From Owenia fusiformis (Eukaryota > Annelida > Polychaeta > Sabellida > Oweniidae), in NCBI GenBank assembly GCA_903813345.2, contig CAIIXF020000005.1, positions 5,239,375 to 5,303,374 on the forward strand: DNA of 64,000 bases. The letters run 5' to 3'. Position numbers and translations under genes: made by a program. The notes below the pieces were generated by a model, which did not search any database, was not told the origin of the DNA, and saw only the letters and a list, made by a program, of their open reading frames with translations. Positions 24,078 through 35,080 of the stretch are shown here, piece by piece (positions within the stretch are counted from its first letter, which is position 1; each line of letters begins with the position of its first letter).

Positions 24078-24640
24078 CCCTAGAAGCCCTAAGGGGGGGT
24101 CAAGATGACCCCCCCCCTTTTAAGTTTTTTCCCCATAACCTTTTATTGCCATATGGTAGGGCCTTCAAATTTCCAGTAGCTGGAGCTACAGATATAGGAA
24201 ATGTTTTCTGAAAAAATCAGCAAAATTGTACATAGGGTAATTGATTTATTATGATGTAATCATCAGCTGCAATAGACAAAATCGGAAAGGACTAGCACTA
24301 TTTCTACCATACATGCTATCTTTAGAATAAGATTACACATTCTTTCATCATCATAGTTGTTAAAGTAATTACACCAAGTTGTAGATAATTGAATGAAGTA
24401 TATTTTTTAGAAAAAGGCTAGCACTAATTCTACCATACGTGTTGTTTTAAGAATAAAATTACGCAATCTTTCATCATTGTAGTTGTTAAAGTTTTTACAC
24501 CAAGTTGTAGATAATTGAATGAACTATATGTGGGAAAAATTTGAACATCCTAGCTCTACTAATAAAAAAGTTACAAGGGGGTGCCCTTTTGACCCCCCTT
24601 AGGTGTTCGTGTGACTATTTTTACCTTAGGGCTTCTAGGG
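24078..24640. mobile_element. piggyBac-like MITE in TTAA
   Basis: Flanked by TTAA at 24074-24077 and 24641-24644. Ends are CCCTAGAAGCCCTAAGG and CCTTAGGGCTTCTAGGG, perfect inverses. A CCCTAGAA-type terminus and TTAA duplication are hallmarks of piggyBac transposons. It is 563 bp and non-coding. Inside is a tandem repeat of ~135 bp ('tagcacta.ttctaccata' at ~24292 and ~24418). Confidence 0.8.
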
Positions 24641-24869
24641 TTAAACGGTAATTGGAATATAAATCGTTTTAAACATATCTTGGCACTCATGCCATGCTCG
24701 TGCTCCCATCCATACTTGACAAAAACATACTTATCAATTTTGAAAATGTACGTCAAATAGGAAATTCTTTCGTTCATCATTTAGTATTTAAGTCCATGTT
24801 TAGATTGCGATGTTACACTTCATATGAAGAAAACTTGATTTGCATATTCACAAAAGGCCATTTAAGAAT

Positions 24870-24948
24870 ATGATGATGATCAAACTGAGGAAGTTTGTTG
24901 CAATAATGTGCTTGATAGCTGGAACACGAGCGGCTGGTGATCACAAAG
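24870..24948 (+). CDS. Secreted Ly6-like protein, copy IV, exon 1 (signal peptide)
   Basis: Three consecutive ATGs at 24870, 24873 and 24876 lead into IKLRKFVAIMCLIAGTRAAG, a classical signal peptide with likely cleavage near TRA-AG, then DHK and a split codon G|gt at 24949. The exit phase (one base) fits exon 2 at 44608 exactly, giving ...DHK-V-HCFDC. The following intron would be 19.7 kb and contains the 26384-42754 insertion. The signal sequence places the product in the secretory pathway. Pairing with the distant exons is inferred from phase, order and the absence of other exons. Confidence 0.6.
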
Positions 24949-25543
24949 GTTTGTTATTTTCAAATAACATTTAAATTCATAACATAACAATGATAATATG
25001 TAAATGTAAGAACAAAATATTTTATGCGCACATTCTTGAAAACTATGAATAATGTTGACCATACAACATTGGATAAAAATATGAACACAGCCAATCGATC
25101 TGAAATTAGAGGTTGAACTAATTAATTGTTCGAATTATTCCTTTCTCTTTCCCCACCCCAAAAATCTGAATACATTTTACCAACAAACTTATACACATAA
25201 AAACCTGAAATCATGCATATGTCAATTAGATGAGAAAGATGAACGCAGTTATGATAAATAAATTAAATAATAATCATTCCAAGATTCCAGGTTGATTAGA
25301 TTAACGGAATTGTTTTTTTATTTAAAAAAATAAATTCAATAAGCTTTGCATCCAAATGAAAGATTATAGGAACGGCATATAATTAAACATACATTATACT
25401 TCTGAAATTTTACTATTGGTTCAAAACAGGAAATTTAAGTTTTGAAGAATTTCTTTGCACACGTAGCTAGCGAATACTTGGTGTTGTTCGCGTCTATATT
25501 TGACAAAACTAATTTATCGATATTGAGAATGTATGGTAAATCA

Positions 25544-26172
25544 AGGTAAGGATTAAAAGGTGGATTGGATTCATGTAAAATGTGGATTGGATCAAGATTC
25601 TTCAAAATATGGATTTTCCTTAAAAGATTTATATTGATCTCCCATCAGACGATTAATGCTCTCCTCACTTCCACTATGTCAAATAATAGATGCTATATCA
25701 TTTTGCTTGGGTAGGCTAGAAAGGCGACCTGATACACAATATTATTCATTCCAAGGGTAATTTTAGGCATTTCACAAATCATAAGGCAGACTTTTGAAGT
25801 TGAAGATCCATATCATCTGTTTTCAATTCAACCAGAACATGGCAGAAATGTCTGGGGAACACCCACACGTCAATTTTAACGACAGCTTTTATCTACAGAT
25901 CTATATTTATTACGTCTTACTAATGTTGATTTACAAGGGAGAGCAGTTAAATAATTTAGAATATCTATCAACTAACTGAAGTATGTCCATGTATTTGTCA
26001 TTGCTTTGTCGATTCCTTAAAAGGACCCAAGTAATCACAAAATAACTTAGGCAGGAGGAAATTTCTTATAGGGAGATCAACTAAAAAATCCATATTTTGA
26101 AGATTCTCGATCCAATCCACCTTTTATATGAACCCAATCCACTCGATCCAATCCATCTTTTAATCTCTACCT
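25544..26172. mobile_element. 629-bp TIR element, AG/CT ends, 6-bp target duplication
   Basis: Begins AGGTAAGGATTAAAAGGTGG and ends ATCTTTTAATCTCTACCT, with TIRs of ~110-130 bp. Flanked by AAATCA at 25538-25543 and 26173-26178. The empty site is in copy III near 11168 ('ggtaaatcaacatttaat'). The 5'-AG ends with a 6-bp duplication are also features of Polinton/Maverick ends, but the element carries no such genes, so this is only a resemblance. No supported gene inside. Confidence 0.7.
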
Positions 26173-26178
26173 AAATCA

Positions 26179-26383
26179 ACGTTTAGTATTTGAGCCCATG
26201 AGGTTGTTATGTTCCAATTTCCATGAAGAAAAAAAAGAATATGAAAATTGAATATACTTTAATACGTAGATTAGATTAGATTGCCTTTACATATGATAAA
26301 CAAATTAAATAATCTTTCCAATATTTAGGATGAACTGTTCAACTGAATTATTCATTTATTTTTAAAACCTCCTCACTAATAAT
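26179..26383 (+). other. Intron flank left of the 16.4-kb insertion
   Basis: Continues the intron homologous to 11175-11258 and 15750-15815 of copy III. It ends with ATAAT (26379-26383), the left target duplication. Confidence 0.65.
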
Positions 26384-26999
26384 CACCCTTGGTATACGCA
26401 GCTAACGAAAATTGACCGGCACGGGTCAAAAGCTGGACCGGCACGGGTTAACGGTTTTATTTGAATTTAAAACAGCCATAACTTGCTCAATATTGACTTC
26501 CTCGTGTCCAATTTGAAATATATGATGCCTCCCGAGGCTTTTAAGTACCCTAATTTTTTACAGATTTTTAAACGGACCAAAACTCTCGAAATGCGCATTT
26601 ATGCTCTTTTCTCTCGAGAACGACTGTCTCATTTTCACGATAACTTTTATTTAGTACTTCTAACATATAAGATCTATTTTTCCCCATCAAGGTATGATGT
26701 AAATGACATGCTATTTACATATTGTGAGTTTCAATGACGCGCGTTTGATTTTATAAAAAATGCCAAACTTTGTGACAAAGAATTTCCTCCTGCTTGCAGC
26801 GAGAAGACGGACCGGTTCGGGGCAATAGCATGAACATCATTCAGGAATCTTTATTCATGTGTGTTACATCTATTATTACAAGGATCTAAAGTTTCAAATC
26901 TTCTCTTAGAACCTCTTCGACAAACCGTTACATGTCCAACTTACCTTCGGTTGTGAATTCCAATGGTTAGAATATTGCCCAACTATGCGATCAGGTCAT
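26384..26999 (+). repeat. Left TIR of the 16.4-kb insertion
   Basis: Inverse of 42151-42754. It includes twice the word 'gaccggcacgggt' near 26415-26450 and 'agacggaccggttcggggca' near 26805. Arms differ by scattered substitutions and small indels, so they are not freshly homogenised. An 84-codon open frame present in both arms has no ATG at its start. Confidence 0.8.
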
Positions 27000-27856
27000 C
27001 GTTCCATCGCTTCTTGGGACACTTTTAATTAAAATATTTATTGTATACCAACATTTATCCCATTCTACGACGCATTTGAGGTAAAAAATAGGTTGGTAAA
27101 AGCTGATTAATATTATCCAGAGCAAGTTGGATACAGCTGGAAATATATATATATATCCCTCGGTCCCTGCGGTCCATTGGGAAATACACATATTTCCCTG
27201 AGGATAAACCCTGTATCCAAAAACCTCCAACATAATCCATATTCACATGCCGGCTGAGCAGGCGGATGTATCTTCCCGCTTCACGTTAGACTCAGTTCTC
27301 ATTATCTTAAATATTTAAGTGCCAAGTGCGCTGGAAAAATCAAGCCATTGAATATAAAAGGGCATGGGATACACAGTTTTTCCTTTAGTAGGTTCTGAAT
27401 ATTGGTATTATCCTAGGACCATATAATTTATCTGCCCTTGAAACCTAGAACCTCATATAGAGTAATCTCTATTTATCCTATGCCAAGTAGTTTTAGGAAG
27501 ATAAGTTAGCAAGATATATTCGCATCTGTATCCCGACTCTTAAGTTTCCATATCCAAAACCTACGTATCTCCCTCCATATCTCCCGCTCCCGAGCATACC
27601 TTTCCACTTTCGGCAATTCTAAAAATCTTCTGGGCATAGGATAAAGCAGTTATTTACGCTCGGTTTCGAAATGGGGTTTACTGCTCCGGAGATATGCATT
27701 TCCTACCCCTATATATATTGTAATATCTTGGAAATTTGATCAGTTAACTCTACAGTTTTTTTGATGGAAAATATTTGATAGTACAGTGGCCCATATTTAC
27801 ACTATGACAAATAGTTTCTACAACATTGATTAATTCCAAGATTATAATCTGTGACA
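27000..27856. other. Sequence between left TIR and LINE ORF1
   Basis: 27010-27250 is the inverse of a repeat at ~1130-1260. The rest, rich in 'tatcc' words ('cctatgccaag', 'cataggataaag'), may include the LINE 5' UTR; its 5' boundary is not visible. No other gene. Confidence 0.4.
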
Positions 27857-29035
27857 ATGCCACATCATAACCGTACTAAAGGGAATGCATCCAACTCAAC
27901 CTCTCCTCAAGTCTCAGCTAAGTCAAAACTTTTATCTAATGTGGAACTCAATGCTAATTGTGATACATCTCTAGCTGTTCAATTACAAGCTTTGACTGAG
28001 GAAATTAAAGTGCTCAAATCTAAACAAAACTCTGATTCAGAACTTATAAAATCACTACAAGAATCTGCTGAAGCTAATGCTGTTGAAATATTGGAACTTC
28101 AACATGAAATTGAATATCTAAAGGATCATCAAGTTATCTCTGAAGGGCGCCAGGAACGTACAGATAAATATATGGATGTTATGGATCAACGTGTAATTGA
28201 TATAGAAAAACGCTCTATGAAGGACAACCTAATCTTCTTCAATATACCTGATAATGCTGATGAAAACAATAATGACACTCGTAAAATCTTAAACAAAGTC
28301 ATTAAAGAAGACCTAGGAATCAAAGAGGATATTGGAGTTGACCGTGTTCATAGAATAGGAGCACCAAGATCAGATGGGAAGCCTAGATCAATTGTAGCAA
28401 AATTCAATCCATATCGTGGCAAGGAACTGATTCTCTCAAACTGCTATAAACTGAAAAACACCAAAATCTCCATCTCTGAGCAATACCCCAAACCCATCAT
28501 TGAAAAACGAAAGTATGTATTTGAGCAAAAAAAGAAGATTACAATATCTGATCCAACTGCTAAATGCAAAGTCATAAAAGATGATATTTTTGTCAATGGA
28601 AAACGTGTCTATCCTCATACTATTCCAGCTCCCGACATAAACTATCCAGAATCTGCCACCACTATTCCAATTAGTCATGGTCCTTTGATATCTGACAACG
28701 GGAACAGATATCAAATTCATATTTCGCCAATAAAGGATCCCAGAATGGTCAGGCCCACACTACTTAAACTATACACCGACCAACTTGTTGCTAAAGCGGA
28801 CCACAATGCTTGGGCCTACAATATTGGTGATGACAAAAATAGTAGAATGGACTTCAACGATGACGGTGAAATTGGTGCAGGAAGGCTGATGAGGCAACTC
28901 TTCGACAATCATGAGATACGAAATTACATGATCATCATATCCAAATGGGATGATGGTAAACCCAACAACACGTGGAAAGTTATGCGTTCTCAGATTGAAG
29001 AAGTACTGAAAACAATGAAAATGTTTAAATCTTAA
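27857..29035 (+). CDS. LINE ORF1 protein with C-terminal IMPACT-like domain
   Basis: 392 aa from ATG 27857 (an upstream GTG is not used as start). Residues ~40-110 are a Leu/Glu/Lys-rich coiled coil. Residues ~110-200 (MKDNLIFFNIPDN ... DRVHRIG ... RSIVAKFN) match the RRM and C-terminal region typical of L1-type ORF1 RNA-binding proteins. Residues ~288-392 differ: HISPIKDP, KLYTDQLVAKADHNAWAYNI, DDGE, AGRL, RNYMIIISKW. These line up in order with the IMPACT/UPF0029 family motifs (H-x-aP, LY, A-x-HN-x-AY, DDGE, aGgRL, NvMVVVSRW). ORF1 proteins bind LINE RNA in the retrotransposition particle. IMPACT competes for GCN1 and limits GCN2 activation. A role in escaping translational stress control is only a speculation. 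The fusion is continuous in one open frame. Confidence 0.8.
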   Translation: MPHHNRTKGNASNSTSPQVSAKSKLLSNVELNANCDTSLAVQLQALTEEIKVLKSKQNSDSELIKSLQESAEANAVEILELQHEIEYLKDHQVISEGRQERTDKYMDVMDQRVIDIEKRSMKDNLIFFNIPDNADENNNDTRKILNKVIKEDLGIKEDIGVDRVHRIGAPRSDGKPRSIVAKFNPYRGKELILSNCYKLKNTKISISEQYPKPIIEKRKYVFEQKKKITISDPTAKCKVIKDDIFVNGKRVYPHTIPAPDINYPESATTIPISHGPLISDNGNRYQIHISPIKDPRMVRPTLLKLYTDQLVAKADHNAWAYNIGDDKNSRMDFNDDGEIGAGRLMRQLFDNHEIRNYMIIISKWDDGKPNNTWKVMRSQIEEVLKTMKMFKS

Positions 29036-29437
29036 TTTGAGCCTCATAGGCTGCGGTATGCACTTGTACTATTGCAACATTATTGCAACAACCTGTGTGT
29101 ATAGGACTTACATGTACTATAGTTCAGTAGGTCATTGAAAGTTCAGAATATTCCCCCACTCACTCTTTGGCTTTACATACTTGTACTATTTGTGCCTTAT
29201 TCTAATAGGCTACTATGTACTTATATTGTATGTGTTTGTATGTATTACATTTTGTTTATGGTTTGGTAGGAAATCCACCTACCTACATTTTTCAGTGTTC
29301 AAGTTTGAAAACTTTTCAATTCTCTTTTTATCTACAATTAATACACAATGTTACTAGCTACTATATATGTCATAATGTTGACAGCAAATATTCCTATAAG
29401 ATGTACATACTATTTCAAAACATATGCATAACATTTT

Positions 29438-32400
29438 ATGATCATAATGCCTGAAAATAACATGATTGGTACATGGCTTCAATTGCCATTTGCCTCTTTA
29501 TTTGAAGATGATTTTATAGATACTGCTCCATATGGATCATCTCTTTCCATTTTTTCCGATAAACTTTTTAATCCTATACATCTTCTTCCTGCCGAGGAAT
29601 CTGATGACTCTAGGTTTTCTGAATTCACAGAAACCTTTATTGGCAAATGTAATTATCATGAAACGCATGAACTTAAGAACAAAATAGGGTCGTCTTTAAA
29701 TACAGAACTTTCAATTCTTAATCTTAACTCCAGAAGTATCTTAGCTAATCAGTGGAAACTGGATAACTTATTAGCTACTACTGAGGTAAAATTTTCTATA
29801 ATTGCTCTGTCTGAGACTTGGCTTAATGCATCAAATCAAAACCAGTTTAACTTACCTAACTACTCATCAGAATTTAATTCTAGAATAGATAAAAGAGGGG
29901 GTGGTGTCTGTATAAATGTCCACAACTCCTTGCAGTATATTACACGCAATGACCTTAGGGTTGATAATCTAGCGTGTGAATCAGTAGCTATTGAATAAAT
30001 CAGTCAAAACTCAAAAAATATCATTATTACTGTCATATATAAGCCACCTGGTGTTGATGTGTCACATTTTAATAGTGACTTGGGTGATTATATGAATAAA
30101 ATAGCAGATGAGGGTAAATTATCTTACATCATGGGTGACTTCAACATTGATTTACTTAAGGTTGAATCTCATGAACCCACACATGATTTTCTGAACCAGT
30201 TTTATTCATTCAACCATGTCCCACTAATATATAGGCCGACAAGAATTACTGACAAGACTGCAACTCTTATAGATAATATTTTTACTAATGTCCCTAATAT
30301 TGATGGATGTGGTATCATCATGGAGGACATTTCTGATCACTTTCCAATCTATTCCATTTCACATTATGATACTACCAAATCTAAAAAAACATTAAGCAGT
30401 TATCGTAATTTCAATGACTCTAATAAGCAATTATTTCTTGAGAAACTCTCAAATGTCGACTGGACCCCTTGCTATAAAAGTCAAGATGTAAACATAGCAT
30501 TTAATATCTTCATTAACTTGTTAATGGAACAATATGATTCTTCCTTTCCACTCAAATCCAAATTTATCAAGGTTAATCATGATCCTAATAGACCCTGGTT
30601 GACTTCTGGCATCTTAACTTCTGCCAAAACTAAAAATAAGCTATATACCAAATATTTGAAAAATCCCTGTTGCAAAACAGGAAAAGCTTACAAGTCCTTC
30701 AACCATAAACTTAAGCACATAATTAAATACTCAAAACGTACACATTATCAAAATAAGTTTGCCGAAGTAAGTGGTAACATTAAAAAGTCTTGGTCTATCA
30801 TTAATGAACTACTTGGAAAAAACAAAAAAGCTGCATTGCCATCTAAATTCACTATAAATGGAAAGGAAACAACAGATCATGAAATCATTTCCAATGGATT
30901 TAATAATTTTTTTACCAATATTGGTAAAAATCTAGCCAAGGAGATTCCAAAATTCAAAAAATGCTTTAATGAATACCTAGCAAGAGCTCAAAAGGTTCAA
31001 TCATCTATATATCTCAAAAAGACCTCAAAAACTGAGCTTGAATTAGAAATGTGTCTTCTAAAATCTTCCTCGCCTGGACCTGATGGGATTCTACCATCAC
31101 TTATTAAGTCTGCAAGACAGTTTTTAATTGATCCACTCTTGTATATATTTAACTTATCTTTTAAATCTGGTATTTTCCCAGACGCCCTCAAATTAGCCAA
31201 AGTAACACCTGTATTTAAAAAAGGTGTCACTACAAATCCTTCGAACTATAGACCAATTTCAGTTTTATCTGTATTTTCTAAATTGTTAGAAAAGCTCATG
31301 CACGCCAAACTCACTGGTTTTTTAGAACGTTTTGAAATTATTTTTACTTATCAATTTGGATTTCAGAAATTCAACTCTACCTACATGGCCATTTTATATT
31401 TCATTGAACAAATTCGAAAATCAACTGATTTGGGGAAAACGAGCATTGGCATAACATTAGATTTTTCCAAGGCCTTTGACACAATTAATCATGACATTTT
31501 GATACAAAAACTTGAATATTATGGCATCAGAGGAATAGCTAAGTCCTGGTTTGAAAGTTATTTAAAAGACCGCAAACAATATGTCACCATTAACAATTAT
31601 GAATCTAAACAATCATCTCTAAATTGTGGTGTTCCGCAGGGCTCGGTACTTGGACCACTATTATTTATTCTTTACATAAATGATCTGCCTTTTGTTGCCC
31701 CTAATCTAAAATTTATTATGTTTGCTGATGACACCAATCTTCTTGATAGTGATTATGATTTAAATGAACTTATGACTAGAACTAATGCAAACTTGAATTC
31801 AATAGATGACTGGATAAAAGCAAACAAACTTTCACTTAATATTGGCAAAACCAATGCTATTCTATTTGGACCCCAAAAAAATCAAACAAATCTGAATCTT
31901 AAAATACGCAATGAGAACATAAATTTCCGGGAAAAAATTGACTTTCTTGGAATTATTATTGATAAAAACTTGAAATTTAAAGAGCACATAAAATCTGTTG
32001 AAACAAAGATTTCTCGCGTCATTGGTTCTCTTTATCACATTAAACATCTACTTCAAATAGACAGTTCCAAAACAATTTACTACTCATTGATACACTCTCA
32101 ATTAAATTATTGCAACATAATCTGGGGTAACACATTTAAATCATTTTATGATCGTCTACATAAACTGCAGAAACAATTCTTAAGGCTAGCTTTAAATAAG
32201 GATAGACTTTCTCACTCCGCTCCCCTATTTAAAGATCTTAGAATATTAAATATTTTTGATGTCAACAGATATTGTACTGGTCAGTTCATGTACAAAATCT
32301 TTACTAAGCACCCCAGTCTTCCAAAAAATCTATTTCAAGACTTGTTTGATATCAACATTAATATTCATCATCATTACACAAGACAATTGCATTATTTTCA

Positions 32401-32536
32401 TATCCCTAAATGCTCTAAACTTTCCCTTCGCTATCTGGGTCCTAATCTTTGGAATGCTCTACCACATGATATTAAAAAATGCTCCACTCTAAATATTTTC
32501 AAATCTTCATATAAAAAACTACTCATCTATCGATAA
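29438..32536 (+). pseudogene. LINE ORF2: endonuclease and reverse transcriptase, one stop
   Basis: A single frame from ATG 29438 to the stop at 32536, interrupted only by TAA at 29996-29998 inside the endonuclease domain. Endonuclease motifs: NLNSRSI, SETWLN, MGDFNID, DNIFTN and SDHFPI. Reverse transcriptase motifs: SSPGPDGI, NYRPISVLS, LDFSKAFDTINH, GVPQGSVLGP and FADD (catalytic Asp pair, 31721-31732), then FLGIIIDKNLKFKEHI. The C-terminus holds a Trp-rich 'IIWGNTFKSF' type region and no RNase H. It makes the DNA nick and the cDNA in target-primed reverse transcription. The stop may be a point mutation, an assembly error, or be read through; without it the protein would be ~1,030 aa, a normal length. 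Confidence 0.85.
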
Positions 32537-32805
32537 TGTATAATACCAATATCATACTATACTGTTGATTTTATTCTGGTACCCGATTTTTGTAACATTT
32601 TTACATTGTACATCCTTAGATTAATTGTTAATACCATTTTTATATACCTACATGTAACATAATATAAGTGTTTTCTTTTATATGTAGTCTAGTTGTCATT
32701 TTAATGATTTCTGTTAAACCGCAACATATACCCACTAGGGTGTCTAGCGGCTTGTTTTTATAGTGTATATTATATAAGAATTATGAAATAAAAAAATAAA
32801 ATAAT

Positions 32806-33997
32806 TGAATATAAACTCCATATTAAAATCTCCCCAATGCATAATCCCTTATACCCCATAACTAGGAAGGTAAATAGTATGTATCAGAGCAGGTGAATGT
32901 TATGTATCACTGAACATAACAATTTCTGTTTTGAAAAGTACGATATGAAATATATATTTTTTAGTTCTCCTAGTAAAGCTCGATAACATCCAATCGCGTT
33001 TTTGTCTTTACAAAGTTTAATCTATCAAAGGTTAATCTATTTTCAATCGAGAGTTAGCTTGAAATATCAAAACATTATAATATTCTCATACTTGTAGAAC
33101 TAAAAATGCTTTCCTATTATCATTACTACAATGACGAATATTTGCTACATGGGCACAAAAATATATTTTCAGTTTCCCAAATAATCGGATCTGGCATGAA
33201 AAGCATCCCGAGATGTGTAAATGATGATAAGATTAGTAAATAATTAGAAACGTTGTTATCTTTTTAAATCTTTGAACCTCAGTAAATTGTTCACTGCACG
33301 GGGAAAGTTCATTGCAACTGCAAGAGAAGTGTCCAATTAATATCTATGCTTCTAGCAAATATGCCTCTGAAGGTATGTGAAAATAGGTTATGTGCGATCG
33401 GTTGAAATACAAGGTTTATCTCTTGGAATTACTGACCTCCGCGAACAGACCGTAGATTGCTAGACATTGTTAGTACCTCAGTTGAAATACTCAATTTTGA
33501 TTGGTGAATTAGCGGTCAACAATATGTACTGTTGACCGATACTGGGTACTGTTGACCGCTTCTGGGTACTGTTGACCGTTACTGGGTACTGTTGACCGCT
33601 ACTCAGTACTGTTGACCGCTGCTAGGTACTGTTTCAAAATTATTATTTTTAAATCAGAATTGAAAAAAGAAATTGAAAAAAATCTAAATCGTATTATATG
33701 TTTTTTTCGTGAAATATGATATCTTGATCAACTTATCAAATATTTCTTCACGTATTACTAGTATTCGATTATTCTCAGTCAACAGTACTTTCAAGGTTTA
33801 CAGTATCGGTATATATATCGTATACTATATGATTTCTATTAGCAGAGAAACAATAACTCAAGACAGAAAATATTTTATTCAAAAATATTGCAAATACGAT
33901 GTAACATTGAAATGTCATGAGAAAAAATAAAACAGGAACACTAAAATAAGAAACATATACAAAAACATGCGCTTTAGTCATAGTCTACATGTTGAAG
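32806..33997. other. Gene-free segment with an 18-20-bp tandem repeat
   Basis: AT-rich. A tandem array of 'tactgttgaccgctactggg'-like units, five to six copies, occupies ~33520-33630. AATAAA in the minus direction (TTTATT near 33872) lies downstream of the zinc-finger frame described next. Nothing else recognised. Confidence 0.5.
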
Positions 33998-34201
33998 TCA
34001 CTTGTCGTTTTCCTGGTCTATAGGCCTACATGTACATGTATGTCCTCTTTTTTTACAATGCGCAAGATTTCTTCTTTGTTTGAATTTTGCATGGCATGTA
34101 CAAATGTAATCCCTTCTTTTGCTGTGCACATCTAACTCATGTTGTTTTCTCATTCTCCTGCTCGTGCATACTTTTTTACAAATCTTGCATTTCTCAGGCA
34201 T
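33998..34201 (-). CDS. Small C2H2 zinc-finger frame
   Basis: From ATG at 34201 the frame encodes 67 aa beginning MPEKCKICKKVCTSRRMRKQ. Finger 1 is C-x2-C-x12-H-x4-H, a canonical C2H2 spacing. A second, degenerate finger reads C-x-C-x11-H-x5-H, followed by CTC. The rest is basic. The N-terminal finger placement resembles that of the ATPase at 35141. No TATA box was seen upstream. The start overlaps the exon-like segment on the other strand by a few bases, so at most one of the two is likely in use. It may be a remnant of a larger gene. Confidence 0.4.
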   Translation of the reverse strand: MPEKCKICKKVCTSRRMRKQHELDVHSKRRDYICTCHAKFKQRRNLAHCKKRGHTCTCRPIDQENDK

Positions 34202-34341
34202 CTTTTGGATGCAGAATGTTGGATATGCAATGACTGTGTTCGCAGAAGACGTCGAGATTGAAATGCGGCGGATGGGACATGTAAATGAAGCTAATCTATG
34301 CAAGCTTGTTAGAGAGTGGTACCAAGCAGAAGATGATCCAG
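34198..34341 (+). pseudogene. Isolated exon-like segment (FAEDVEIEMRRMGH)
   Basis: Bounded by a strong acceptor (pyrimidine tract then 'catttctcag') and by G|gtact. It is open in one frame: ...YAMTVFAEDVEIEMRRMGH then NEANLCKLVREWYQAED. The composition looks truly coding. From memory, similar stretches occur in repeated uncharacterised proteins of marine invertebrates, which I cannot verify here. No partner exon was found nearby, so it is probably a gene fragment carried by the insertion. Confidence 0.4.
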
Positions 34342-34463
34342 GTACTAAATATTTTTTAGTTAGTTGGTTTTAGGTAGATTTTATCACTCTTCCTTATAAA
34401 CGTATGTACAAGTTTTCGAAGGAAGTGTATACAATCATGAAGGTCAAAAATGGACACATATGT

Positions 34464-34590
34464 TGTATTGTATTGTATGGTGTGGTATGATATGGTTTGG
34501 TATGGTATGGATTGGAATGGCATGGAATGATATTGTATGGTGTTGAATGTTATTGTATTGTATTGTACTGTATTGCATTGTAAAATTGCA
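34464..34590. repeat. TATTG/TATGG microsatellite
   Basis: Degenerate pentanucleotide repeat (tgtattgtat, tggtatggta). The same TATTG motif forms a cleaner array at 45958-46023. Confidence 0.8.
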
Positions 34591-34923
34591 TTGTAAAATT
34601 ACAGTGTCCTCGGTTATAGAAATACATGTATATACAATTACCATTCTAGTACATCACATATAACGGCCACTGAGGTACATCACCTTGTTCCCTAATCCTT
34701 AAGATTTTCCACGGGCTTTTGCCACATGTAGAAATATTCGGACATCAATGTGTTGAATTTATCCTAAAACCTGGAATTTCATTTGCAACCTTTGCGACTG
34801 ATCAATTTATCGAAATAATCAACTGGCTTGATGAGTATCGATTGTTGTTGAAACCAACTATTTTGACCATTTTTATCAAATATTTCTTGTTTAATTAACA
34901 CCAACCGGCATTTGTGGGAAATG

Positions 34924-35066
34924 AGATTGTTGCACTCTTTGACCCCACCACCGCCGCCACCTCCACCGCCACCGCCGCCACCACCGCCGCCGCCGCCACC
35001 ACCTCCACCACCGCCACCACCTCCACCACCGCCACCACCTCCACCACCACCGCCGCCGCCACCGCC
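34924..35066. repeat. Left TIR, CCN repeat
   Basis: A 24-bp unique end followed by ~115 bases of ccaccgcc-type triplets. The order of CCA, CCG and CCT triplets in the first ~70 bases is mirrored exactly in the right TIR, so the two tracts share descent and are not independent microsatellites. Confidence 0.85.
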
Positions 35067-35080
35067 TATTAATCCTTTGA

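Larger units (their letters stand above)
27857..32805 (+). mobile_element. Nearly full-length two-ORF LINE retrotransposon
   Basis: ORF1 (27857-29035) and ORF2 (29438-32536, one in-frame stop) lie in the same orientation with a ~400-nt spacer. ORF2 has an apurinic-type endonuclease and a reverse transcriptase and no RNase H. The 3' end shows no long poly(A) but A-rich AAATAAA-type repeats near 32785-32803. Domain order and motifs place it broadly in the CR1/L2/Daphne-like LINEs; the clade is not resolved. The 5' end is uncertain. The near-intact frames argue for recent activity. Confidence 0.8.

Noticed and set aside
26483-26737. 84-codon frame present in both arms of the 16.4-kb insertion (also 42401-42655)
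   Set aside because: It has no ATG at its beginning, and the arms differ by about as many silent as replacement changes, so conservation follows from the shared TIR rather than from selection on a protein.
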